Shown in pieces: positions 19,511 through 27,830 of a stretch of DNA of 64,000 bases. This stretch comes from Terriglobia bacterium. Lineage in GTDB: Bacteria; Acidobacteriota; Terriglobia; Bryobacterales; UBA6623. The position numbers and the translations under genes were made by a program. Below the pieces are notes generated by a model. It was not told the origin of the DNA and ran no database searches. It saw nothing but the letters and a program-made list of their open reading frames with translations. The DNA is taken from positions 124,001 to 188,000 of the forward strand of contig VXRL01000016.1 of the NCBI GenBank assembly GCA_009838515.1. The letters run 5' to 3'. The first letter of the stretch is position 1. The number at the start of each line of letters is the position of its first letter.

Positions 19511-19719
19511 CTAGGACAATAATTTCATCGCCAATTCAGCCAATGCAAGATGCTCATCTTCAATCCGAGCGACGGCAGGCCGCTCGGACGTTTGTCGACG
19601 GGCCTCGCAAGAGGCGCGCTCAGCCAACAGCGAACCGACTGCGCTCCTCAGCTGTTGTGTGTTGCGACGATCCGGCGGCCAACACGGAAGCGGCAGGTCT
19701 CAACTCACCGAGCCCTTAA
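19264..19719 (+). pseudogene. Truncated RidA-family lipoprotein fragment (start codon GTG changed to GTA), fused to unrelated downstream sequence
   Basis: VARALSISATALALLLISACNPSGDTGPEGAAPAASPRQSFQDDNGHTVAVLAGSTLYLSAISPTDPNSPIADQTHSAMPRLA matches the N-terminus of the 20588-21781 product, then diverges. Confidence 0.7.
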
Positions 19720-20089
19720 GCTGCCTCGCGTCATCGGCAACCTTGATCAACGACTCCGCTGGAATGCCGAGTCCTTGATGCAATCGCCTGATCATTTTGA
19801 GGCTCAGTGGCCGCCGGCGATTCAATACCTCATATACCCGGTTCCGACTGCCGAAATACTCGACCAGATCTTTCGGCGCAAGCCCGTTCTGCTCCATGTG
19901 GTAGCGGATGGCGTCCACCGGGTCGGGCAGGTCGATAGGGTAGTTCCGCGCTTCCCAAGCCTCGACGAGTGTTACCAAGACGTCCAAGCGGTCGCCTGCG
20001 GGCGTGCCTTGCTTTGCCGTCATCAGGCCCTCGATTTCCTTGATTGTACGGCGGTAGTCTTCTTTGGTCTTGATCGGTACGATTTCCAT
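19700..20089 (-). CDS. higA: HigA-family (COG5499-like) antitoxin with HTH
   Basis: MEIVPIKTKEDYRRTIKEIEGLMTAKQGTPAGDRLDVLVTLVEAWEARNYPIDLPDPVDAIRYHMEQNGLAPKDLVEYFGSRNRVYEVLNRRRPLSLKMIRRLHQGLGIPAESLI. Confidence 0.9.
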   Translation of the reverse strand: MEIVPIKTKEDYRRTIKEIEGLMTAKQGTPAGDRLDVLVTLVEAWEARNYPIDLPDPVDAIRYHMEQNGLAPKDLVEYFGSRNRVYEVLNRRRPLSLKMIRRLHQGLGIPAESLIKVADDARQLKGSVS

Positions 20090-20099
20090 GGCTCGGCCC

Positions 20100-20402
20100 T
20101 CAAATCGATTGCGCATCAATGGCGTCGTACATTCGGTGTGTCCGGATGAATCGAATGTAGACGACCCGGTAGGGGTAGTTGATCCATACCACGATGCGAT
20201 ACTTGTTCCCCGCGATGTTGAACACCGCTCTTCCGCCTTTCAGGATGCTGACACTTCGAGCATCCAGCTTGACATCCGCCGGACTCGCCCAATCCGCAGC
20301 TTTGACCTGCCTATACCAAGCCATGACCGGCTCGCGGGCAGCGGCGTGAGCCGGTGTGGCGTCAAGGAAGGCCTTTAGCGTGGAAAGGGCAATAACCCGC
20401 AT
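20100..20402 (-). CDS. higB: HigB-family toxin
   Basis: MRVIALSTLKAFLDATPAHAAAREPVMAWYRQVKAADWASPADVKLDARSVSILKGGRAVFNIAGNKYRIVVWINYPYRVVYIRFIRTHRMYDAIDA; toxin-first order upstream of HigA. Confidence 0.9.
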   Translation of the reverse strand: MRVIALSTLKAFLDATPAHAAAREPVMAWYRQVKAADWASPADVKLDARSVSILKGGRAVFNIAGNKYRIVVWINYPYRVVYIRFIRTHRMYDAIDAQSI

Positions 20403-20551
20403 GCCATGACACCAGTATAGTCCCAAATTGGGACCATATGGCGCGGATTCGGTCGAGCCCGCAGCTTACATCGGGCTCCCGTGCATCCCACCACACCTCG
20501 CGTCTAACGACTCAGCGGTGGAGTCCGGGGGATTGCAGCGGCGCCTCCGGC

Positions 20552-20834
20552 AGGGGAATCTGCGAGCTTCTTTGCTAACTTGGAGCGGTGACCCGCGCTC
20601 TAGCAATTTCTGCAACAGCACTAGCCCTGCTACTGATTTCGGGTTGCAGCCCCTCTGGAGACGCAGGACCCGAGGGATCAGCACCTGCGGCGTCGCCGCG
20701 CCAAGCGTACCAAGACGATAACGGCCACACGGCGGCTGTGCTGTCCGACAGCACGCTCTACCTCAGCGCGATCTCGCCGACCGATCCGAATGCCCCTATA
20801 GCCGACCAGACACACTCGGCAATGCAACGGCTCG
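20552..20834 (+). repeat. Partial duplication, copy B (parent copy, 5' end of intact RidA-lipoprotein gene)
   Basis: See copy A at 19228-19510. Confidence 0.9.
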
Positions 20835-21781
20835 GCGAAATCCTCGGGATAGCGGGCATTGACTACCCACAGGTCGTCAGTTGCCATGTCCAACTCTCAG
20901 ACATGCAGAACTATGCCGCGATGAACGAGGTATATGGCAGCTACTTCCCGGAGGGTGGCTACCCTGCGAGGACGACCTTGGAATTTCCCGGGCTGCCGGG
21001 CGGAGCGGGTGTGTTGCTAACCTGCATCGCTTACGCAGAAGCCTCCGAGATCGAGGTGATTCGCCCCTCCGAGGACAAGATCCCCGCGGCGATGGGGCCG
21101 TACTCGCCGGCAGTGCGGGCCGGACGCACCGTTTATGTGTCTGGCCAGGGCGGAAGGAACCCGGCCACGGGCGAGTTGGGCGAGACAGCGGACGAGCAAG
21201 CCCGCCAGACTCTGCAGAACATCGGAACCATTCTTGAGGCGGCCGGCCTCTCCTATGACAACACCGTTCTCGCGAGTTCCTACCTGCCCCAGGCATCGGA
21301 CCTAGCCGTCGCAGACAGCGCTTTCGAGTCGATCTTCAGTGTCGGCGGCGCACCCAGCCGAGCCAATGTCGTGCTATCGGCACTGCCGGGCGGCATCGCA
21401 GTGGAAATCACATTTATCGCGGTAGATGACAACTATGTCACTCGCCTGTTCATGCACGATCAGGCTCCCACGGCACTGTCAAGCCCAATCTCGCAAAGCG
21501 GCAACACCGCATACACGTCGGCCATGCCGGGAGCCGGTGCCGATTTCAGGGAGCAGTTCCTGCATGCCTTGGATACCTGTACGGCGGCCCTGCAGCTAGG
21601 CTCGTTGGGACTAGCCAACGTGGTTCGGGTCAACGCCTACATGGGCGACTTGGCGAACCTAGATGAGTTGCGCACCTTGATTGCCGAAGCGTTTCCAGAC
21701 CAAGCCCCAGCACTATCCGCTGTACAGGCCCACCTGGCCGACCCAGCCATTGTCAGCCTAGAGATGATCGCCGTCCAGTAA
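20588..21781 (+). CDS. Lipoprotein with three tandem RidA/YjgF-family domains
   Basis: 397 aa; lipobox LLLISGC; domain 1 ...YPARTTLEFPGLPGGAGVLLTCIAY, domain 2 AMGPYSPAVRAGRTVYVSGQGGRNPATGEL...APSRANVVLSALPGGIAVEITFIAV, domain 3 ...LANVVRVNAYMGDLANLDELRTLIAEAFPDQAPALSAVQAHLADPAIVSLEMIAV. Confidence 0.8.
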   Translation: MTRALAISATALALLLISGCSPSGDAGPEGSAPAASPRQAYQDDNGHTAAVLSDSTLYLSAISPTDPNAPIADQTHSAMQRLGEILGIAGIDYPQVVSCHVQLSDMQNYAAMNEVYGSYFPEGGYPARTTLEFPGLPGGAGVLLTCIAYAEASEIEVIRPSEDKIPAAMGPYSPAVRAGRTVYVSGQGGRNPATGELGETADEQARQTLQNIGTILEAAGLSYDNTVLASSYLPQASDLAVADSAFESIFSVGGAPSRANVVLSALPGGIAVEITFIAVDDNYVTRLFMHDQAPTALSSPISQSGNTAYTSAMPGAGADFREQFLHALDTCTAALQLGSLGLANVVRVNAYMGDLANLDELRTLIAEAFPDQAPALSAVQAHLADPAIVSLEMIAVQ

Positions 21782-21836
21782 CGGCCGGCGTTCCCGCGAT
21801 GTCGTCCCGGCCTGCCCTGTTAGCATAGGCCGTTCG

Positions 21837-22907
21837 ATGCATTCCCGACCCAGCAAGGAAGAGCTGCTTTCCTCGCCGACCAAACCGTTCGCAGTCGACG
21901 ATGCCAACTCGGCGTCCTCTCTGCTTGAGAAGATGGCCGACACCGCATTCCAAGGGCGCCAGCTTGGACAGGCCTTCGCGGCGTGGAAGGCGATGCTGGC
22001 CGATCCGGAATGCACCATCCTGATGGGCCTGTCCGGCGCCATGGTGCCGGCGGGCATGCGTCGGCTCGTGAGGTTCATGATCGAGAACCGCTTGATCGAC
22101 ATCCTGACCTCGACGGGTGCGAACTTCTTTCACGACATCCACGAAACCAAGGGCTTCCACCACTACCAAGGGTCGGCCGACATGGACGACGAGGCGCTTG
22201 GCGAGGCCATGGTGGATCGCATGTACGACGTGCTGGCGGACGAGGTCCGCTTTCGTGAGCACGATCTGTGGATCGGCAGCTTCGCTGCGCGGCTCGACCA
22301 GTCGCGCCCCTACACGACACGCGAGTTTCTCTACCTGCTGGGAAAGGAAGTCGGGCGTGATTGCTCGGAGGACGGCATCGTGACTGCGGCGGCCAAGCAT
22401 GACGTGCCCCTGTTCTGCCCCGCAATCGGCGATAGTTCGATCGGCATCGGTGTCGCCGAGAGCAGGCACCGCGGGGAGAACCGCCTGATGTTCGACATGA
22501 TGGCGGACGTGCTGGAGATCACCAACGCAGTCGCCGACTCCAAGGCGACCGGGGTGATCTACTTCGGCGGCGGAACGCCCAAGAACTACACCCAGCAGTC
22601 CGAGGTTGTCGCCATCCTCATGGACCGGGGCAAGGAGGGCCACCGTTACGGCATTCAGATCGTCACTGATGCACCGCACTGGGGTGGCTTGTCCGGCTGC
22701 ACGCTGGCCGAATCGCAGAGCTGGGGCAAGATCGCCAAGGGCGCGACGATGGTCGACTGCCACTGCGACTCGACCATAGCCATGCCGCTGCTGGTATCGG
22801 CCTTGGCCGAGCAGACCGAGCTGATCAAGAACCGCAGGCCGCCCTCATTCGACATGGGGCGGGTCCTCAAGATCCGCCTGCCGACAGCGGCGCGGGACGG
22901 GCACTAG
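21837..22907 (+). CDS. Deoxyhypusine synthase-family protein
   Basis: 356 aa; LTSTGANFFHDIHETKGFHHYQG, FCPAIGDSSIGIG, GVIYFGGGTPKNYTQQ, QSWGKIAKGATMVDCHCDSTIAMPLLVSAL (SWGKI catalytic-Lys region). Confidence 0.85.
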   Translation: MHSRPSKEELLSSPTKPFAVDDANSASSLLEKMADTAFQGRQLGQAFAAWKAMLADPECTILMGLSGAMVPAGMRRLVRFMIENRLIDILTSTGANFFHDIHETKGFHHYQGSADMDDEALGEAMVDRMYDVLADEVRFREHDLWIGSFAARLDQSRPYTTREFLYLLGKEVGRDCSEDGIVTAAAKHDVPLFCPAIGDSSIGIGVAESRHRGENRLMFDMMADVLEITNAVADSKATGVIYFGGGTPKNYTQQSEVVAILMDRGKEGHRYGIQIVTDAPHWGGLSGCTLAESQSWGKIAKGATMVDCHCDSTIAMPLLVSALAEQTELIKNRRPPSFDMGRVLKIRLPTAARDGH

Positions 22908-25900
22908 CGCAGCTGGCTTAGGAATTCGACCAAGTCCACCAGTTCGTCGACGCCCACTTGCTCCTGCAGGTCGTCCGGCATGGCAGAGACCGTCGAAGCC
23001 CTGCGCTCGACAATCTCGCCTTGCGAAAACTCCGCCACGATTCCTCCCTCCATGCGCAGCGTCACGGTCTGGTCGGTCTCGCTGACCACGAAGCCCGAGA
23101 CCTCGTCGTTCCGCGCCAGTGACAGATGCACCAAGTCATAGCTGGGGGAGACGCTGGCGCTCGGATCTAGGATCGCCTCGTAAAGTCCTGCCTTTGGCAG
23201 CTTGTCACCGATCTTCGACAGCTCTGGCCCGAAGTCTGTGCCCGCACCGTTGACGATGTGGCAGTCGCTGCAAGTGGCTGCTTCGAACACGGCCGCACCC
23301 TTGACAGGATCTCCCGTCAACACGAGCAAGTCGGTCATCTGCGGCAGAGGCTCGCTGTCCCGGAGCGGCGGAACCGGGAACAGCTCGGCGGCCTGCTCGC
23401 GCAGCCGCACGTGCATGGAACGCGTGAACGCAGCCCCGGCGACTTCGGCCAGCTCGGCCGGGAAGTCCCCGTCTCGCGCCAAATCCACCAAGGCCTGGGC
23501 GCCCTCGCTGGTGCCGGCCAAGGATCTGACCGCCCGGTCGCGTGCCACCGGCGCCAAGCGCTCGTCCAACAGCATGCTCGCCAACAAGGGCACGCTCGCA
23601 GAAGATCTTGTGTTGCCTACCGCCTCGACTGCGGCCGCGGCCAATTCGGGCTGGCTGACGACAAACTCCCGAATCACGTCCTGCGCTCCGGCCACGAGCA
23701 GCGTCTGCGCCGAAGCAACGCCGACGGGATTGTCTCTGTTGCGGGCAGCGACCTCAACCAGCGACGGATAGTGGCCGGACAGCTCGTAGCGCTGCACGAG
23801 CCGCGCGAACTGCGCAGTCCCTCGACCGCGGCCAAGCAGTCCGTCGATTGCCCGGCGGATATCGGGATCCCGGCGCAAGTCGAGTTCGGGCATCCGCAGC
23901 AGCGCTTCAGCCGCAACAAGAAACGGTCGCGGCTTGCCATCGCGGGCGGGCCCGAAGGCCAGCTGGCGCAAGGCTCGCTCCTTGGCGTCGCCATCTGGCT
24001 GGAAATCGAAGGCTCTTAAGAACCGCGCCGCCTCGGCACTTCCGATATCCGGCGATCCGAGAATCGTCGCTAGGTAGCTGGGGGTGATGGAGGCCCGCGA
24101 CCTCCACACGATGTCCCGGCCAGCCGTGGTGTTCCAGTTCGCGCCGACCATCGCCAGCCAAGCGCCCAAGTGCGAATTCCAATTCCCGGCGGCGCCAATC
24201 CCGAGCGCCTCCAAGTACCAGCGGTCGCCGGCCACGTGCTGGCTGGCTAGGCGCGCCCAGAGCTCCGGTGCTGCGCGGGACGTGTTGCCGCGCAGTGCGA
24301 TCGCACACTCCCGCCTTACATGAGCGGACGGGTCGGCCGCGAGCCGATCCAAGATTGGGACTACGTCAATCCCGGCTTGACGGGCGGCACGCAGCCCGAC
24401 GACCCGAATGTCTTCATTGGGGTCGGCGAGCGCTTGGTCGAGGTAGTCCCGTCCGCGCTCCTCGATACGGGCCAGCAGCCACAACGCCCTCGCGCGCTGG
24501 CGGATATCCGCTCCATCGCGCCACAGCCGCGCCAAGGCATCCTCAGCTTCCGGCCCGCCCCGGTCGAGAGCGTGCCAAGCCAGGAATCTCGTGTCGGAAT
24601 TGGGGCTCTGAAGAGCTTCGACAGCCCCGTCTACAGAGGCAACGTCGTGGGTCGGTGGCCGGTACGCATGCGCTCGCGGCGCGATGCGGAAAATGCGTCC
24701 GCGCGTCGAGTCCTGCTGGCGGTTCCAGCCGATCACCGGGTCATACCAGTCGCTGACGAACAGCGACCCGTCGGGAGCTACGGCGACATCTACCGGCCGG
24801 ACCCACTTGTCACGTGCACCCTTGAGCAGGTCTACCATCCGTGCCGCATAACCGGCGCCGCTCTTGGACGCTAGGATGCCGCGCAACACCCCGGGGCCTG
24901 CATCGGTCGCCAGCACTTGGTCCCAGAATTCGCTCGGCAGCAGACGCCCTTCGTAGGCGGCCACTCCGGTGGGGGAGCCGGCACCTGTAATCAGCAGGTC
25001 TGGCACCACGCCGGGATCGTTCTGGTGCCAGTGCCGCTTCGCGATGTCGCCGTGGCGGCCGGTCCGCTCGGCTTGGTTCCCGGCGCCCGTCAGCTCGTCC
25101 CGGTAGCCATAATTGCCGTACTCAAGGATGTAGTTGATCCGGCAGGCGTAGTTGCCGTCGTTGTCGTTGTCGGACTGCCACAGCCCGCCCAGCGAGTCCA
25201 CCGCTACCTCGTAGTTGTTGCGAAAGTTGTGCCCCAGCACCTCGGTCGTCCCGCCGTCAAGATCGGAGCGGAACACCATGCCTCCGTGGTACGGGCTCGC
25301 AACCCCGATCAGGGCATCCGCGAAGTCAGGCCGCGAACTCGCAGTCCTGTCGCGAAGGCTGCGCTCGTAGTTGCGGTCCAAGATCGGATTGCCGGCACTG
25401 TCAATGACCAGTCGCCCATCTTTGTCGTGGATGTGGCGGCCTCCGTTGCCCATGTTCCAGTAGAATTTCCCGTCCGGACCGAACGACAGAGAGTGCGTCG
25501 AGTGGTCGTTCTGGGGAGCGCCGGAATTGGTGAAGAGGTACTCCTTCTTGTCGGGAACGTCATCGCCATCCTCGTCGGTGAAGACCACCACGTTGGGAGC
25601 GGCGGTCACGATTACCTGATTGCCGAGCACTGCGATTCCCAGCGCGGCATCCACGTCCCGGCCTTGGTAGTAGACCTTGGAGGCGTCGGCGACTCCGTCG
25701 CCATCCGTGTCTTCAAGGATCAGGATGCGATCCCCCTCGGGGCGCATGTCGTTCCTGCCGTGCTCGCGGTAGTTGACGACGTCGCAAGCCCAGACCCGGC
25801 CCCGATGATCGACATCAATATTGGTCGGGTTCGACAGGATCGGCTCGGAAGCGAACAGCGTAGCCTCAAGGCCGGGATAGAGATCGAGGCTTGCGACCGC

Positions 25901-26005
25901 CTCGGCGGCGCTGCGGCGATCCGCGCCACCCGAACCGCAGCCGGTGCAAGCGACTGCGAAGAGCACCGCCAAGAGCGCGAGTTGGCGGCAACGACTCCGG
26001 CTCAT
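22904..26005 (-). CDS. Lipoprotein: membrane-bound dehydrogenase domain (TIGR02604-like), HEAT-like repeats and C-terminal cytochrome c heme-binding domain (TIGR02603-like)
   Basis: ATG 26005 gives MSRSRCRQLALLAVLFAVACTGCGSGG lipoprotein signal; PGLEATLFASEPILSNPTNIDVDHRGRVWACDVVNYREH; C-terminal GAAVFEAATCSDCHIVNGAGTDFGPELS (CxxCH). Confidence 0.8.
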   Translation of the reverse strand: MSRSRCRQLALLAVLFAVACTGCGSGGADRRSAAEAVASLDLYPGLEATLFASEPILSNPTNIDVDHRGRVWACDVVNYREHGRNDMRPEGDRILILEDTDGDGVADASKVYYQGRDVDAALGIAVLGNQVIVTAAPNVVVFTDEDGDDVPDKKEYLFTNSGAPQNDHSTHSLSFGPDGKFYWNMGNGGRHIHDKDGRLVIDSAGNPILDRNYERSLRDRTASSRPDFADALIGVASPYHGGMVFRSDLDGGTTEVLGHNFRNNYEVAVDSLGGLWQSDNDNDGNYACRINYILEYGNYGYRDELTGAGNQAERTGRHGDIAKRHWHQNDPGVVPDLLITGAGSPTGVAAYEGRLLPSEFWDQVLATDAGPGVLRGILASKSGAGYAARMVDLLKGARDKWVRPVDVAVAPDGSLFVSDWYDPVIGWNRQQDSTRGRIFRIAPRAHAYRPPTHDVASVDGAVEALQSPNSDTRFLAWHALDRGGPEAEDALARLWRDGADIRQRARALWLLARIEERGRDYLDQALADPNEDIRVVGLRAARQAGIDVVPILDRLAADPSAHVRRECAIALRGNTSRAAPELWARLASQHVAGDRWYLEALGIGAAGNWNSHLGAWLAMVGANWNTTAGRDIVWRSRASITPSYLATILGSPDIGSAEAARFLRAFDFQPDGDAKERALRQLAFGPARDGKPRPFLVAAEALLRMPELDLRRDPDIRRAIDGLLGRGRGTAQFARLVQRYELSGHYPSLVEVAARNRDNPVGVASAQTLLVAGAQDVIREFVVSQPELAAAAVEAVGNTRSSASVPLLASMLLDERLAPVARDRAVRSLAGTSEGAQALVDLARDGDFPAELAEVAGAAFTRSMHVRLREQAAELFPVPPLRDSEPLPQMTDLLVLTGDPVKGAAVFEAATCSDCHIVNGAGTDFGPELSKIGDKLPKAGLYEAILDPSASVSPSYDLVHLSLARNDEVSGFVVSETDQTVTLRMEGGIVAEFSQGEIVERRASTVSAMPDDLQEQVGVDELVDLVEFLSQLR

Positions 26006-26095
26006 GGTCGATTCGCCCAACAGGCCGCGATGGTGATCGCTACCTCGCGGCGGGCACACGAAGAATACCAAAGCTCGCAGGTCAGCCCGCGGATG

Positions 26096-27163
26096 TCAGC
26101 CGAGCCAGGAATCGAGGTGTTCGGCCACGAAGTCGTCGTCGACGAGATGCGGATACGCGGCACTGACCCGGTCGATTTCCGCATTCTGGCCGGGCGAGAG
26201 CCGCTCCGCCTCGTTCAGGCACCAGTTTCCGGCCAGCAGGCCCTGTCTCCGCAGCACCTCATGAATGCCGGCTATGCAACCGGAGAACCGATTGCGAGTG
26301 TCGAACAGCGCGGAATTCGCGTCGGTGACTTGTGCGTTGAGGCGGAGCAATGCTTCAGGGACGCTACAAGGGTCTGCGGCCATGGACTCCCGGCACTGCC
26401 GCCAGTGGTCACAAGCCGCCTTGGTCCACACAGCCCAGTGGCCAAGCAGGCCGCCCACAAACGCGGCGGACGCACCTCCGCTCGCATAGCGGGTCAGCAG
26501 ATCGCCGATGATGTTGTCGTCATTGCCCGTATACAGCGCGATCTCGTCGGCGCGCCCTGAATCGCAGACCGCTCGCAGCACCTCCAGCGTGCAATACCGA
26601 TCAAACGGGGCCACCTTGATGGCCACCAAGCCCTCGATCTCGCACATGTCGCGCCAGAACTCGTACGGGAGCGGCATGCCCCCGACGGCGGGCTGGAGGT
26701 AGAAGCCCATGATCGGGATCACGTCGGCTACGGCACGGGCGTGGGCCAGGAGTTCGGCGTGGCCGGCTGCCCGAAGGTCGCTAAAGCCCAGTAAGCCAAC
26801 GTGGTAGCCGAGGTCTACGGCGAGACCGGCTTCGCGCACAGCTTGCGCGGTCAGGCCGAGGATTCCGGCGATGCGGATCACGCCGCCTTCGTCGTGCTCC
26901 GCTGACTCTCGCGTGGTGTCAGCAGCAAGCTCGAGTACCGGCCGATACAACCCTACCTTCGGCTCGTGGATCGCAAACTGGGTGGTGTGGACGCCGACAG
27001 CCACTCCTCCCGCCCCGGCGGCGAGGTAGTAGCGCGTCAACGCACGCTGGCGGCGCTCGTCCAAGCGGCGCCGGGAGTCCAGTGCCAGCGGATGCGCGGG
27101 AATCACAGCTCCGGCGCGCAGCCGAGAAACCGCCGCATCCTCCGCGCGCGGGAGAGCGGGCAT
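26096..27163 (-). CDS. DHDPS-family lyase/aldolase
   Basis: 355 aa; ALTRYYLAAGAGGVAVGVHTTQFAIHEPKVGLYRPVLEL, IPIMGFYLQPAVGG, GLVAIKVAPFDRY (Schiff-base Lys region). Confidence 0.75.
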   Translation of the reverse strand: MPALPRAEDAAVSRLRAGAVIPAHPLALDSRRRLDERRQRALTRYYLAAGAGGVAVGVHTTQFAIHEPKVGLYRPVLELAADTTRESAEHDEGGVIRIAGILGLTAQAVREAGLAVDLGYHVGLLGFSDLRAAGHAELLAHARAVADVIPIMGFYLQPAVGGMPLPYEFWRDMCEIEGLVAIKVAPFDRYCTLEVLRAVCDSGRADEIALYTGNDDNIIGDLLTRYASGGASAAFVGGLLGHWAVWTKAACDHWRQCRESMAADPCSVPEALLRLNAQVTDANSALFDTRNRFSGCIAGIHEVLRRQGLLAGNWCLNEAERLSPGQNAEIDRVSAAYPHLVDDDFVAEHLDSWLG

Positions 27164-27197
27164 AGCCGGATCCGAGTCCCGAAACGTGTCTACGCGG

Positions 27198-27743
27198 CTA
27201 CGAGTCGGCAGAGACCGCGCCCGTCAACCGGTCAACGACTGTGGCTAGCACCGCAGATGCGCGCTCCTCGATCTCTTCGGCCAGCTGGTCCTGGATCGGG
27301 TGCGGCACGTAGACCGCGTCCAAGTCCGCCCTGCCCAAGGCCGAGGCTTGCGCCCGCGCCGCCGACCGGAACACGTCGGTGGCGATCGGCACCGTGGGGA
27401 TGCCGGAGTTTTCGAGTCGAACCGAGTCGTGCAAACTGCACGTCGTGCAAGACCCTCAATCGGCTAGGGCCTCGATCACCGCGTGCGGCTGCGCCTCGCG
27501 GATATCCGTCAGCACTGCTTCGGGTGCCGGTTTCGCGAACGTCGGCTTGCGAAAGCGCAGCACTTCCGACACTCCGTAGCGCTCCCTGAGCAAGGCATCC
27601 ACGCGATCGAGGAAGACCTCTCCCCCGCCCTTGCTGATATCCAGAAGCGCGATCCGCGCACCGCCGACGGATGCGAGTCTCGGAGGCGCCGAGCCTTCCG
27701 GCAGGGGCCGTTCGTCAAGGGGATTCACGACTGTGAGCGACAT
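27198..27743 (-). CDS. UGSC-family selenoprotein; in-frame UGA (27456-27458) read as selenocysteine
   Basis: Two ORF-track entries (27456-27743 and 27198-27434) are in one frame separated only by TGA plus 7 codons; joined product ...VIEALAD-U-GSCTTCSLHDSVRLENSGIPTVPIATDVFRSAARAQ..., the UGSC motif of the UGSC (seleno)protein family. Confidence 0.88.
27429..27458 (-). promoter_or_regulatory. Candidate bacterial SECIS hairpin immediately 3' of the UGA
   Basis: After UGA: GGGUCUUGCACGAC-GUGCA-GUU-UGCAC-G; perfect 5 bp stem (6 bp with flanking C-G), loop GUU beginning with G, loop starts 19 nt after the UGA. Confidence 0.6.
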
Positions 27744-27830
27744 GCTGTTGTGCCTCCGGCGCAGAGCGCCTCAAACAGAGTAGCAGCCACCAAGCCCCCC
27801 GCCAAGGAGCTGAATCTGGCTGCGTCGGGC

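Noticed and set aside
24917-26560. 547 aa plus-strand ORF
   Set aside because: Antisense to the TIGR02604-like and DHDPS-like genes; low-complexity Val/Arg-rich translation.
27456-27743. UGSC 5' ORF as a nonsense-mutated pseudogene
   Set aside because: The reading frame continues with a conserved family motif directly after the UGA and a SECIS-like hairpin; selenocysteine recoding explains this better.
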